Below, in pieces: positions 1 to 8,115 of a DNA stretch of 34,573 nt. Under the pieces are notes generated by a model. The model saw nothing but the letters and a program-made list of their open reading frames with translations. It was not told the DNA's origin and did no database searches. Position numbers and translations under genes: made by a program. This DNA comes from Opitutales bacterium (lineage in GTDB: Bacteria; Verrucomicrobiota; Verrucomicrobiia; Opitutales; T3Sed10-336), in contig SLTG01000065.1 of the NCBI GenBank assembly GCA_007130045.1, forward strand, positions 1 through 34,573. Reading direction: 5' to 3'. Numbering within the stretch: position 1 is the first letter of the stretch; each line of letters opens with the position of its first letter.

Positions 1-88
1 CGGCACGGGCTTCGATCTCGCAGGTCGCGGCAAGGCGAGCGCGGCGAGTTTCCATCGTGCGATCGATCTCGCGTTGCGATTTGGCTAG
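1..88 (+). CDS. C-terminal tail of an unidentified protein (partial)
   Basis: The second forward frame is open from the window edge and ends at TAG 86-88. Its 28 residues (starting GTGFDLAGRGKASAAS and ending LALRFG) have a normal amino-acid balance, unlike the Arg/Ser-rich readings of the other two frames. I take it as the 3' end of a gene that starts outside the window. The family cannot be identified from so short a piece. A small stem-loop follows directly. Confidence 0.5.
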   Translation, partial: GTGFDLAGRGKASAASFHRAIDLALRFG

Positions 89-92
89 CAGC

Positions 93-112
93 CTGTCGGA
101 CTTCGCCGACAG
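93..112 (+). terminator. Stem-loop after the partial upstream gene
   Basis: CTGTCGG (93-99) pairs with CCGACAG (106-112) around a 6-base loop, just after the stop codon at 86-88. No T-tract follows, so an intrinsic terminator is uncertain. It could also be an mRNA 3'-end stabiliser. Confidence 0.3.
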
Positions 113-188
113 ACTCCTAGTCCGTGCGCAATATCTTGCAGACGGCTCTTGAACCGAACGGCTTTTGCTGGTTAGTTGGCGGAGATTG

Positions 189-566
189 ATGACAGAACAG
201 ACTACAGTTGCCGGCGTCCAAACCGTCCGCGAAGCCGATGAGAGGCTGATTCGATTGAGCGAATCGGCATCGAAAAAAGTGCTCGAATTGATCGAGCGCG
301 AAAAGGAGGGCGACTGCCTGCGTGTGGCCATCAGCGGCGGGGGCTGCAATGGACTTTCGTACAAATTGAAATTCGAGCCCGAGCCAAAGAAAGGCGACAT
401 TCTCGTGCGGTCGGGAGGCGTCCGTGTGCTCATCGACACGAAAAGCGCGCTTTACCTCAAGGGAATGGTCCTCGATTATTCGCACGCCATGGTGGGCGGA
501 GGGTTCCGGTTTTCGAATCCGAACGCCAAGGCGAGCTGTTCGTGCGGCGAGAGCTTCAGCGTCTGA
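189..566 (+). CDS. A-type iron-sulfur carrier protein (IscA/ErpA/HesB family)
   Basis: A 125-residue cytoplasmic protein of the A-type carrier family, which passes Fe-S clusters to apoproteins. The three family cysteines are present: Cys53 in GGGCNGLSY, and Cys117 and Cys119 in the C-terminal SCSCGESFSV. The length is slightly above the usual 105-120 residues because of an N-terminal extension. I chose ATG 189, preceded by GGCGGAGA, over an in-frame TTG at 165. No iscS, iscU or suf gene lies nearby, so whether it acts like ErpA, IscA or SufA cannot be settled. infC follows after 76 nt in the same direction. The family call is firm. Confidence 0.93.
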   Translation: MTEQTTVAGVQTVREADERLIRLSESASKKVLELIEREKEGDCLRVAISGGGCNGLSYKLKFEPEPKKGDILVRSGGVRVLIDTKSALYLKGMVLDYSHAMVGGGFRFSNPNAKASCSCGESFSV

Positions 567-642
567 AATGGGAAAAGAGTTGAAATTTATTTCCGAAGCG
601 GCACACAGTTAAAAGCGAAAGAGGAATACCAACCACATTTTA

Positions 643-1230
643 ATGGCTCATCCCAGACGAAACTTCCGAAGTAACCGCGCTCCAAAATATCGCAAGAACG
701 AACGCATTCGTTTACGTGAGGTCCGAGTCATCGGCCCCGACAGCCAGCAATTGGGTGTGATGGCGACGAAGGACGCTCTCGATCTCGCCAAAAAGCTTGG
801 GCTGGACTTGGTGGAGGTGGCGCCGCACGCGAAGCCGTCGGTCTGCCGGATCCTCGACTTCGGCAAGTTCATGTACGAACAGAGCAAGAAGTCGAAGGAC
901 AACAAGACGACCACCAGCAAGATCAAGGAGGTCAAATTTCGCGTCCGCATCGAACAGCACGACTACATCACCAAGCTGCGTCACGCGGAGGAATTCCTGG
1001 ACAAGGGGAACAAGGTGAAGCTGACCCTGACGCTGCGCGGCAGGGAAAACCAGTTCAAGGATCTGGCGATGGAGACGATGAAGCGGGCCATGGGCGACCT
1101 TACTCACGTCGGGAGTGCGGATTTCGAGCCGCGGATCATGGGCAACCGCATTACCGCGATGCTTTCTCCTCTTCCCGAGAACAAGAGGACGCTGAAGTTC
1201 AACGTAGAGGTGGAAGAAGAAAAGGGATAG
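643..1230 (+). CDS. infC: Translation initiation factor IF-3
   Basis: IF-3 binds the 30S subunit, checks initiator tRNA and start codon, and prevents premature 50S joining. This 195-residue protein has the N-terminal domain (KNERIRLREVRVIGPDSQQL, about residues 18-37, then the Asp/Leu-rich helix and VCRILDFGKFMYE), the lysine-rich linker, and the C-terminal domain (IKEVKFRVRIEQHDY, LTLRGREN, and PRIMGNRITAMLSP near the end). Length is typical. The start is taken as ATG 643, not the rare AUU used for autoregulation in enterobacteria; an AAGAGGAA stretch lies about 18 nt upstream, too far for a good SD. The usual partners rpmI and rplT do not follow. The next gene, an amidase, starts 2 nt after the stop, so the two are probably co-transcribed. 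Confidence 0.97.
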   Translation: MAHPRRNFRSNRAPKYRKNERIRLREVRVIGPDSQQLGVMATKDALDLAKKLGLDLVEVAPHAKPSVCRILDFGKFMYEQSKKSKDNKTTTSKIKEVKFRVRIEQHDYITKLRHAEEFLDKGNKVKLTLTLRGRENQFKDLAMETMKRAMGDLTHVGSADFEPRIMGNRITAMLSPLPENKRTLKFNVEVEEEKG

Positions 1231-1232
1231 GC

Positions 1233-2426
1233 GTGGTGATATTACGCACGACAGGCCCCGTTTGGCTGAGAAGCCGGGCGTTCCGTGCCGGGGAGCTGGC
1301 CGTCGTATCATGCCTTCTGTTTTGGGGGTTCGTGGAGGCTGCGCCGGATACCGACACTCCGCGCCGGCCCGATCCCTCCCAGACACTTCCGCCTCCACCG
1401 CCTGCCCAGGAGAGAGATGACACTGATCGCATCGCGCCGGAAATCACCGCTCCCCGGCGACCTGAGCCAGCCCCGCCCGCCTCGCCGCCCCTTCAGGCGC
1501 CTCCGGCGGTGCGGACGACGGACCACACGGCTTACATCGAGCTGGGGCGGGTGGCTGCCGCGGCGAATCTTCGCGGAAAATGGGACGGTGAACGCAGGCG
1601 GCTGATTCTCAGCAACGGTGCGCTGCGGATGGAGTTCGAGGGCGAGAGTCGGGCGGTCAGTTTCGACGGCGTACGCATCTTTCTCGGTGAAGCGATCCAG
1701 TCGCGGGGAAGCGCGCTTTACCTGAGCACGATCGATTATCAGACCGCCGTCCGGCCGCTGCTTTTTCCGGAGGCGGCCCCGCCTCCGGGCGGACCCGTGC
1801 GAACCATCGTGCTCGACCCGGGGCACGGAGGGCGCGATCCCGGCGCAAGGAGCGCCGTGCTGGGCATTGAGGAGAAGGACATGACTCTCGACGTCGCTTT
1901 ACGCTTGCGCACTCTTCTGGAAGCGCGGGGGTACCGAGTCATTCTGACCCGCCGTGACGACCGTTACGTCTCGCTCGAGCGACGGGCCCGGATCGCCAAC
2001 ATGGCGCGAGCCGACCTTTTCATCAGCATTCATTTCAACGCCGTGGACAACGCGTCGGTTGCCGGCGCGGAGACGTTTGTGCTGACGCCCCGCCACCACC
2101 GTTCCACGGGCCAGGGGTCCCGTCGGCCGGAAGATGTGGAAACTCATCCGGGCAACCACAACGATCATTGGAACGCGCTGCTCGGGTTTTATGTGCAGCG
2201 GCAACTCCTTCACGACACGGGCGCCGCCGACCGGGGTGTCAAACGCGCCCGGTTCAGTGTGTTGCGGGAAGTCGAGAGTCCCGCCGTGCTGGTTGAGGCG
2301 GGATACCTGTCGAACTCCGCCGAGGCGCGCCGGATCGCAAACCCCGCTTACCGGCAGCAATTGGCGGTTTCCCTCGCCCGAGGCGTCGAGCATTACCGGC
2401 GCACCGTGAACCGCGTCCTCCAGTGA
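1233..2426 (+). CDS. Secreted N-acetylmuramoyl-L-alanine amidase (Amidase_3)
   Basis: A zinc amidase that cleaves the amide bond between MurNAc and the stem peptide in the periplasm. The 397 residues comprise a signal peptide (hydrophobic stretch about 20-36, ending VEAAP), a Pro-rich linker (about 38-95), a small beta-rich stalk resembling AMIN or copper-amine-oxidase N-terminal domains (about 98-178), and the Amidase_3 domain (about 190-393). Zinc ligands and catalytic residues are visible: His198 in LDPGHGGRDPGA, the Glu pair 213-214 in GIEEKD, His267 in SIHFNA, and Glu355 in VEAGYLSN. The start is GTG 1233, 2 nt after infC, with a purine-rich SD (GAAGAAAAGGGA) inside the infC end. The tight spacing suggests translational coupling. 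It probably takes part in cell separation or peptidoglycan recycling, which is inference. Confidence 0.93.
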   Translation: MVILRTTGPVWLRSRAFRAGELAVVSCLLFWGFVEAAPDTDTPRRPDPSQTLPPPPPAQERDDTDRIAPEITAPRRPEPAPPASPPLQAPPAVRTTDHTAYIELGRVAAAANLRGKWDGERRRLILSNGALRMEFEGESRAVSFDGVRIFLGEAIQSRGSALYLSTIDYQTAVRPLLFPEAAPPPGGPVRTIVLDPGHGGRDPGARSAVLGIEEKDMTLDVALRLRTLLEARGYRVILTRRDDRYVSLERRARIANMARADLFISIHFNAVDNASVAGAETFVLTPRHHRSTGQGSRRPEDVETHPGNHNDHWNALLGFYVQRQLLHDTGAADRGVKRARFSVLREVESPAVLVEAGYLSNSAEARRIANPAYRQQLAVSLARGVEHYRRTVNRVLQ

Positions 2427-2538
2427 GTTTTGCTTGTGGTTTGTCGCAGGCGTGGGCGGCGAGGATATTCCCGTAAGGTGTGAAACCGCGCGTAATGCCT
2501 TGCCTCCGAAGACGAGATTCTCAGATTGGAGGAGTGAA

Positions 2539-4227
2539 ATGAGAATCAGTCCGGTAGATTCGTGCGGTTCTCCGTTTCCGGCCGGATGTGGTTTCCGCCG
2601 GAGACCGGCTCTCCTGATCGCCTTGGCGCTCGCGCTCCTGTTCGCCCCGGCGCTTCACGCCTTCGAAGCATTGGCTCGGCGGACGTTGGTGGTGGCCAAC
2701 GAGAATTCAGCAGATTCGGTCGCCCTGGCCGAGTACTATATCGAGAAACGCGGGATTCCTCCGGAAAACCTTTACCTGGTCCGCGCCCCCCGTTCCGAGA
2801 CAATCGATTGGGCCCAGTTTGTCGAATCGATCTACAATCCCCTGAGGCGGCAATTGATTGAAGACCGGTGGCTCCAGGGAACCCTGTCCGACCGGACCGA
2901 TCGCGACGGACGCCTGCTGCACTCCACCTCGGGCCACCGGATCGAGTACCTGGTGCTTTGCCACGGAATGCCGTTGCGGATCCGTCACGACGACGAGCTC
3001 CTCCCCGAAGCGGCACGGGAGCAGCTCCCGGAAGCGCTTCGGACGAATCGGGGCGCCCTGGATTCGCAATTGGCCTTGCTCAGTCACTCGACGTACGCGA
3101 TCAACGCGTACCTGCGTAACCCGCTTCACGAAAACCGCTTTCCGTCTCCGGGGGAGCGTGCGGCGGTCATCCGTGTCTCGCGGCTCGACGGTCCGACCGT
3201 TGAGGACGCGAAGAATCTCGTGGACATGGCCCTGTACGGAGAAGAGCACGGGCTGCAAGGGAGGGCGTACATCGACCTTGGCGGACCGTCTCCCAGCGGA
3301 GACGAATGGCTGGAACGAGCCTCCCGCAGGATCGGAGAGCTCGGGTTTGATCTCACGGTATCCGGTGCCGGCGAGAATCTTCCGGCTGCCGTTCGTTTCG
3401 ATACGCCGGCGCTTTACTTCGGGTGGTATTCTCCCCACGTCGAGGGACCGTTCAAACTGAACGGTTTTCGCTTCGCTCCCGGCGCAGTCGCGATCCACAT
3501 CCACAGTTTTTCCGCGACGACCGTTCGGGCGGATGACAGCCGGTGGGTGGGTCCGTTTGTAGCGACCGGGGTTGCCGGAACCGTGGGCAACGTTTACGAG
3601 CCGTATCTTGAGTTGACGCACCGTCCTGACCTGATGTTGGAGGCGTTGAGTCGCGGGAACACGCTTGGGGAAGCCGCGTTTTACAGTTTGCCGGCTTTGA
3701 GTTGGCAGGGGATTCTTGTCGGAGACCCCCTTTACCGTCCGTTCCGGGTCGGACTCGATCGACAGCTTGCGGCGGGGGAGGTTGGAACCGACGGAAGCCT
3801 TCTCCAATACGCGGTAATCCGGAAGATGAATCTCCTGAGGAAGGAAGGAGAGATCGAAGGAGCGATCCGGCTCGGAGAAGAATTTCACGAAGCGGATCTG
3901 CGGGTTGCGCTGGCCTTTGCCCTGGGCCGCTTTTACGCGGAAGCCGGCGACACGGGAAAGGCGCGCGAGATCCTGCGCTTTGTCGCGGAGTTGAACCCGG
4001 TTTCCGACATTCAGGCCGGAGTGGTCATGGAGATAATCGACTTTCTTGTGGAAAACGGCGGCGCGGGAACCGCGCTGGATGCGAGCCGCGTCCTGATCGA
4101 ACGCTCGGAGCTTTCGCCGCCGGTGCGCGCCGCGGCCATCCGCCAGGGCGCCCGACTCGCCCGGCAACGTAACGAGAGCCGCCTGGCCCGCCAGTGGGAA
4201 TCAGAGCTTGCCCGTTTGAAACGGTAG
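2539..4227 (+). CDS. Secreted TIGR03790-family-like protein
   Basis: A 562-residue exported protein of unknown biochemical function. The start is ATG 2539 because GGAGGAG (2528-2534) sits just upstream and a signal peptide follows (hydrophobic stretch LLIALALALLFAPALHAF). An in-frame TTG at 2434 would add an unlikely leader. The mature N-terminus reads VVANENSADSVALAEYYIEK, then RGIPPENLYLVR, the hallmark opening of the family I know as TIGR03790, uncharacterised and seen in Verrucomicrobia and related phyla. The last ~140 residues (from about QYAVIRKMNLLR) are helical and read like degenerate TPR repeats. The gene stands alone, 112 nt after the amidase stop and 96 nt before prfC. The family name is from memory; a function is not claimed. 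Confidence 0.82.
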   Translation: MRISPVDSCGSPFPAGCGFRRRPALLIALALALLFAPALHAFEALARRTLVVANENSADSVALAEYYIEKRGIPPENLYLVRAPRSETIDWAQFVESIYNPLRRQLIEDRWLQGTLSDRTDRDGRLLHSTSGHRIEYLVLCHGMPLRIRHDDELLPEAAREQLPEALRTNRGALDSQLALLSHSTYAINAYLRNPLHENRFPSPGERAAVIRVSRLDGPTVEDAKNLVDMALYGEEHGLQGRAYIDLGGPSPSGDEWLERASRRIGELGFDLTVSGAGENLPAAVRFDTPALYFGWYSPHVEGPFKLNGFRFAPGAVAIHIHSFSATTVRADDSRWVGPFVATGVAGTVGNVYEPYLELTHRPDLMLEALSRGNTLGEAAFYSLPALSWQGILVGDPLYRPFRVGLDRQLAAGEVGTDGSLLQYAVIRKMNLLRKEGEIEGAIRLGEEFHEADLRVALAFALGRFYAEAGDTGKAREILRFVAELNPVSDIQAGVVMEIIDFLVENGGAGTALDASRVLIERSELSPPVRAAAIRQGARLARQRNESRLARQWESELARLKR

Positions 4228-4323
4228 GGTTGCGTTGGCCTTTCGTCTCGGAGATACGCGAACCACACTGTTATCCTCCTTGCGTTCGGGTTGACAGGCC
4301 GATTATTGTGGGCGGTTTGACGC

Positions 4324-5931
4324 ATGCCTGAGGAAATCGGAAAACGGCGCACGTTCGCCATTATCTCACACCCGGACGCCGGGAAAACGACGCTTACGGA
4401 GAAATTCCTCCTCTATTCGGGGGCGCTGCAGCTTGCGGGATCGGTGACCGCGCGCAAGAACCAGCGCGATACGGCGTCGGACTGGATGGAGCTTGAAAAG
4501 CAGCGGGGGATCTCGATCTCGTCGACCGTCATGCAATTCGATTACCGCGGAATGACGATCAACCTGCTGGATACACCCGGCCACCAGGATTTCTCGGAGG
4601 ACACGTACCGCGTCCTCACCGCTGTGGACGCGGCGGTGATGGTGATCGACGCGGCCAAAGGGATCGAGGCCCAGACCCTCAAGCTGTTCGATGTGTGCCG
4701 GATGAGGGGAATTCCGATCTTTACCTTCGTCAACAAATGCGACCGGCCGGCCAGGCATCCCCTCGAGTTGATCGACCAAGTCGAGCGGACGCTGGGGATC
4801 GAGGTGTATCCGGTGAACTGGCCGCTGGGAAGCGGAGTCGATTTCAAAGGGGTGTTCGACCGGCGTGAGAATCTCTTGCACCTCTTCGACCGGACTCCCG
4901 GCGGACGAACCCGGGCGCCCGTTCAGGTGTCCGGGCTCGAAGAGGCCGCGGTCGCCGCCCGGCTCGAAGAGGGAGTCGCCGCAGCCGTTTCGGAGGAACT
5001 GGCGATGCTCGAAGAGGCCGGCTCGGAGTTCGACCGGGAAGCGGTCATGACGGGACAGCAGACTCCGATCTACTTCGGGAGCGCGCTGAACAATTTCGGG
5101 GTGGAGTTGTTCCTGGACGGATTTCTGGAGCATTCGCCCGAACCAGCCCCGCGCCGCTGCGGCGACAGGGTGGTAAACCCTGAGGACGAGGTTTTTTCGG
5201 GGTTCATTTTCAAGATCCAGGCCAACATGGATCCCAAGCACCGCGACCGGGTGGTTTTCGTGCGAGTTTGCTCGGGGAAGTTCGAGCGGGACATGACAGT
5301 GACGCACGTCCAATCCGGAAAGAAGATCAGGCTTTCCTTTTCTCATAGACTCTTCGGGCGCGAGCGGGAGACTCGGGATGAAGCGTGGCCGGGCGACATC
5401 GTGGCGATCGCCGGGCACAACGACCTTGGGATCGGCGACACGTTGACACAGGATCCGTCGATCGTTTTCGGAGAGATACCGCGGTTTCCGCCCGAATGCT
5501 TTGTGTATATCCGGAATCTCGACACGAACAACTTCAAACGCTTTCGGGCCGGGCTGGAGCAACTCCTGCACGAAAAGGTCGTGCAGCGGTTCTACGTGGA
5601 CAAGAGCGGGCGAAGCGATCCGCTGATCGGCGCGGTGGGGCCGCTGCAGTTCGATGTCGTCAAGCATCGGCTGGAGGCCGAGTACCGGGCCGAAGCCAGG
5701 CTGGAGAAGGCCCCTTGGACGGTGGCCCGGTGGCTCGACCCGGAGTTCGATCCGGCGCGCTTGGAAGACGTTTTTCTCGGTGGCGGAATCGAGCCGGGCC
5801 GGGACGACGAAGACCGGCCCGTTCTGCTGATTGCGGATGATTGGACGTTGCGTTATTTTCAGGACAAGAACCCGAAGGTTCCGCTGCTCGAACGCGCACC
5901 GAAAAGCCTGCCGGTCACGGCGGCTTCCTGA
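4324..5931 (+). CDS. prfC: Peptide chain release factor 3 (GTPase)
   Basis: RF3 is a class II release factor GTPase that recycles RF1/RF2 from the ribosome after peptide release. The 535-residue length matches E. coli RF3 (529). Seen: G1 loop SHPDAGKTTLTEK (about 15-27), the RGISISSTVMQF switch I region, DTPGHQDF (83-90), and NKCD (137-140). The N-terminal 30 residues after the start and the EKQRGIS segment separate RF3 from EF-G. RF3-specific domains continue through PQRF-like segments such as KVVQRFYVDKSG and VGPLQFDVVKHRLEAEY. Its 3' end overlaps the convergent small gene at 5915-6193 by 17 nt. A second GGQ-type factor is encoded elsewhere in this window (11372-11773). Confidence 0.97.
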   Translation: MPEEIGKRRTFAIISHPDAGKTTLTEKFLLYSGALQLAGSVTARKNQRDTASDWMELEKQRGISISSTVMQFDYRGMTINLLDTPGHQDFSEDTYRVLTAVDAAVMVIDAAKGIEAQTLKLFDVCRMRGIPIFTFVNKCDRPARHPLELIDQVERTLGIEVYPVNWPLGSGVDFKGVFDRRENLLHLFDRTPGGRTRAPVQVSGLEEAAVAARLEEGVAAAVSEELAMLEEAGSEFDREAVMTGQQTPIYFGSALNNFGVELFLDGFLEHSPEPAPRRCGDRVVNPEDEVFSGFIFKIQANMDPKHRDRVVFVRVCSGKFERDMTVTHVQSGKKIRLSFSHRLFGRERETRDEAWPGDIVAIAGHNDLGIGDTLTQDPSIVFGEIPRFPPECFVYIRNLDTNNFKRFRAGLEQLLHEKVVQRFYVDKSGRSDPLIGAVGPLQFDVVKHRLEAEYRAEARLEKAPWTVARWLDPEFDPARLEDVFLGGGIEPGRDDEDRPVLLIADDWTLRYFQDKNPKVPLLERAPKSLPVTAAS

Positions 5932-6193
5932 ACGGCGCACCCGCGTCGGGGGTATCCATTGCCCGGCGAAGAAAGGTTTCGGCGTGGCCAAGAAGCGAGA
6001 GGCAGCGTTGGTAGTCTCCGTGCCATGAGTTTGTAAGGCGCAGGCTCTTGATGAAGTGGCTTCCGGAATCGCTTCGAGGGTCGTAGCCGGGGTCGATTTC
6101 AATCGCGAACTTCGGGGTCGCCGTGTGGAGAATATAGGATACCGTACGTCCGCGTTCCTGCTTTTCCACACGAAGAAAATGTGAGAAGGACAT
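5915..6193 (-). CDS. Small hypothetical protein (92 aa)
   Basis: A 92-residue ORF with a natural composition: a beta-like opening (MSFSHFLRVEKQERGRTVSY), ILHTATPKFAIEIDPGYDP, and a helical end containing SWHGDYQRCLSLLGHAETF. No signal peptide or membrane segment. I do not recognise the family. It lies 108 nt downstream of the aldose-epimerase gene on the same strand and its 3' end overlaps the end of prfC by 17 nt, so transcripts converge. No clear SD precedes the ATG, which is common in this window. It could be false, but the opposite-strand readings look much less protein-like over the non-overlapping part. Confidence 0.6.
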   Translation of the reverse strand: MSFSHFLRVEKQERGRTVSYILHTATPKFAIEIDPGYDPRSDSGSHFIKSLRLTNSWHGDYQRCLSLLGHAETFLRRAMDTPDAGAPFRKPP

Positions 6194-6301
6194 GACGGAA
6201 TAATGCTTGAGTCACGGCCGGCGTCAATCGGAAGGTTCACGGCGGAGCGCCGGCATGCCAGGCTGCGGTCGCGAAAAGCGAAGGCGGGTCGACTCGGGAC
6301 G

Positions 6302-7237
6302 TTACTCGTTTCCTGCGGCGACGGCGACTTCGACGAGAAAGCTGGAGGCCTTGCCCGGTTCGACCCAGTGCAGGCCGATGTTGTGGTCCGGGCTGTTTGG
6401 CGGCCCCATCCAGGGTTCAAGACAATAAAAGGGGCTGTCGCTCGATTCAGTCCAGGTGACGACGGCTATGTCGGGATCGGGTGCCCGGTCATCGCTGCCC
6501 AGACGGATCACGAGGGAGTCGCCGCCGGTTTTCTCGGAGAGGGCCAATATGTTTTTCTTCAGGTGGACGTGGATGCGGTCCACGAGGTCAGGCGAATCGA
6601 TCGAGGTTTCGAGCGGAGGCGGGGAAATGGGAGCGAGTGTGCCGTCGGAACCGTGACGGAAGGCTTCTTTTGCCGGAATGCGAACGAAGTAGTCCTTTCT
6701 CGCTTTTCCATCGGTCCACGGAAGAGTAAAGTAGAAGTGGTGTCCGGCCGACCACGGGATCGGCGACGTGTCCTGATTCTTCAGGCGGAGTTCGACGTAG
6801 AGAACGGTGGCTTCGAATCGATAGTGAACGGTGAACTCGTATTTGAAGGGGTAGGCTGCTTCAGCTTCCGCGTCCGGCGCAAGGCGGGCCGAAAACCCGT
6901 GCTCGTTGGTTTCGAGTAGTTCAAATCTTCCCGTCATGGTGAAGCCGTGCAGCGGCATGGGACGCCGAACTCCGTCCGGCCCGATCCAGAAGCCGATTTT
7001 GCCGTCGGCGAAGCTGCGGCCGCAGAACGGAAAGAGAATGGGATTGCCGCCGCGGATCCTGGAAAAGTCTTCAAGGGAATCGGATTCGGGCCAGTAGATG
7101 ACGTCGCGTACCGAACCGTCGGCGTACGAGAGATTCCAGTTCATCAAACGGGCGCCTTTTTCAGGATAAGCAAGAAACGTGGACGGACCAATGATCCACT
7201 TGTGAAGGGTCTCTCCCTGGTAATTGATGGTCTCCAT
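6302..7237 (-). CDS. Aldose 1-epimerase family protein
   Basis: A 311-residue galactose-mutarotase-fold protein. Members interconvert alpha and beta anomers of free aldoses or hexose-6-phosphates. Visible family marks: the RGGNPILFPFCGR segment (about 62-74), His97 in PMPLHGFTMTG, the catalytic His in SAGHHFYF (about 166-167), and the general-base Glu274 in YCLEPWMGPP. Length fits the family (about 290-340). The RGGNPILFPF-type opening resembles LacX/YeaD-like members more than classical GalM, so the substrate (free sugar or sugar phosphate) is open. No sugar catabolic genes flank it. It is followed on the same strand by the small gene at 5915-6193 and preceded by a possible short ORF ending 6 nt upstream. 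Confidence 0.9.
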   Translation of the reverse strand: METINYQGETLHKWIIGPSTFLAYPEKGARLMNWNLSYADGSVRDVIYWPESDSLEDFSRIRGGNPILFPFCGRSFADGKIGFWIGPDGVRRPMPLHGFTMTGRFELLETNEHGFSARLAPDAEAEAAYPFKYEFTVHYRFEATVLYVELRLKNQDTSPIPWSAGHHFYFTLPWTDGKARKDYFVRIPAKEAFRHGSDGTLAPISPPPLETSIDSPDLVDRIHVHLKKNILALSEKTGGDSLVIRLGSDDRAPDPDIAVVTWTESSDSPFYCLEPWMGPPNSPDHNIGLHWVEPGKASSFLVEVAVAAGNE

Positions 7238-7243
7238 TGCGTT

Positions 7244-7423
7244 TCAGTGTACAAATAAGACGGGGAAGGCCAAGAACGGAGTTAATCGAACGGAATCCAT
7301 TCGATAAGATTCGACGGGTCGCCCGTCATCCCCGATCCGGATCCTGCCGACATGCAGGCGGAATCGAATGAGTAACAGGCTGAGGGCGGTCGTGGCGAGC
7401 AGCGTTATCAGACCGTTCTCCAA
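7244..7423 (-). CDS. Possible 59-aa membrane-like small ORF
   Basis: Between the membrane-protein gene (ends 7471) and the epimerase gene (starts 7237) one minus-strand frame is open from TTG 7423 to TGA 7244-7246. The reading begins LENGLITLLATTALSLLLIR, a plausible transmembrane helix, followed by a basic/polar part with HVGRIRIGDDGRPVESYRMD. It fills an otherwise empty 233-nt gap and ends 6 nt before the next start, as in an operon. Against it: a TTG start, no SD, and no family recognised. Treat as a candidate only. Confidence 0.3.
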   Translation of the reverse strand: MENGLITLLATTALSLLLIRFRLHVGRIRIGDDGRPVESYRMDSVRLTPFLAFPVLFVH

Positions 7424-7470
7424 AAACCCGTTCCAATGGGGCGCGGAGACGCGTGGAACCTGCGAGCTGT

Positions 7471-8115
7471 TTACTCGTCCCGCTCGCCTTCGTCTGCTTC
7501 TTCCTCTTCTTCCTCGGGTTCGGTTGAGATCGTGAGAGCAACCAAGTGGTTGTTAAACGAATAAACCAGAGCCAGGGGAACGATGACGACCGCGACGTTC
7601 AAGGCCAGCGGCAGAAGGGAATGGCCCAGCATGTAGCCGAAAATCGCGAGAACCCCTGCGGTTATCCAGAACTTCAGTTCCAGACTGTTGCTCATGACGG
7701 ACGCGCAAATGGCGGCCACGATGGCGTATACACCGAGAAGCCACCCGGAAAGAACCACTGTGACTCCCCAAATGAATACGACGGGAGCGTGGAAAAAGAA
7801 GATCCGGTGCCAATGCACGGTCTGGAGAACGATCGCGATTCCCAGAATCGCGGCCTTTGTCCCCATGACAAGGTAGTCGGCGTGTTCGACATCTGGATCC
7901 GGGAAAATGGCGAGATTGATCAGGCAATAAGCCCCGGCGAAGGCGCGGATTCCGTCCAGCCAGTTCTGCCAGCAGCCCATGTAGTTCAGCAACGTAAAAT
8001 CGAAACCGTAAACATTCGAAATCATCCTTTCCTTCGCACTTTCGGGATAGAAGAAGGGGGCCGGTATCCAGAGCAACAGGATAGAGATGATAAGATAAAT
8101 CCAAATAATTTCCAT
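7471..8115 (-). CDS. Multi-pass membrane protein with acidic C-terminal tail
   Basis: A 214-residue inner-membrane protein of unknown function. About six hydrophobic segments are visible: IIWIYLIISILLLWIPAPFF at the N-terminus, AFAGAYCLINLAIF, AILGIAIVLQTVHW, FFHAPVVFIWGVTVVLSGWL with VYAIVAAICASVM, FWITAGVLAIFGYML and LALNVAVVIVPLALVY. The chain ends in a strongly acidic tail with an unbroken Glu run (EPEEEEEEADEGERDE). It looks complete, with ATG 8115. It heads a possible minus-strand unit with the epimerase gene. No family is recognised and no function proposed. Confidence 0.75.
   Translation of the reverse strand: MEIIWIYLIISILLLWIPAPFFYPESAKERMISNVYGFDFTLLNYMGCWQNWLDGIRAFAGAYCLINLAIFPDPDVEHADYLVMGTKAAILGIAIVLQTVHWHRIFFFHAPVVFIWGVTVVLSGWLLGVYAIVAAICASVMSNSLELKFWITAGVLAIFGYMLGHSLLPLALNVAVVIVPLALVYSFNNHLVALTISTEPEEEEEEADEGERDE

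Noticed and set aside
2707-4167. 486-codon open frame on the minus strand
   Set aside because: It is antisense to the TIGR03790-like gene, which has a strong SD and signal peptide.
4366-6420. 684-codon open frame on the minus strand
   Set aside because: Most of it is antisense to prfC, whose GTPase motifs are intact. The reading is Arg/His/Pro-rich with no recognisable domain, as expected for antisense of GC-rich coding DNA.
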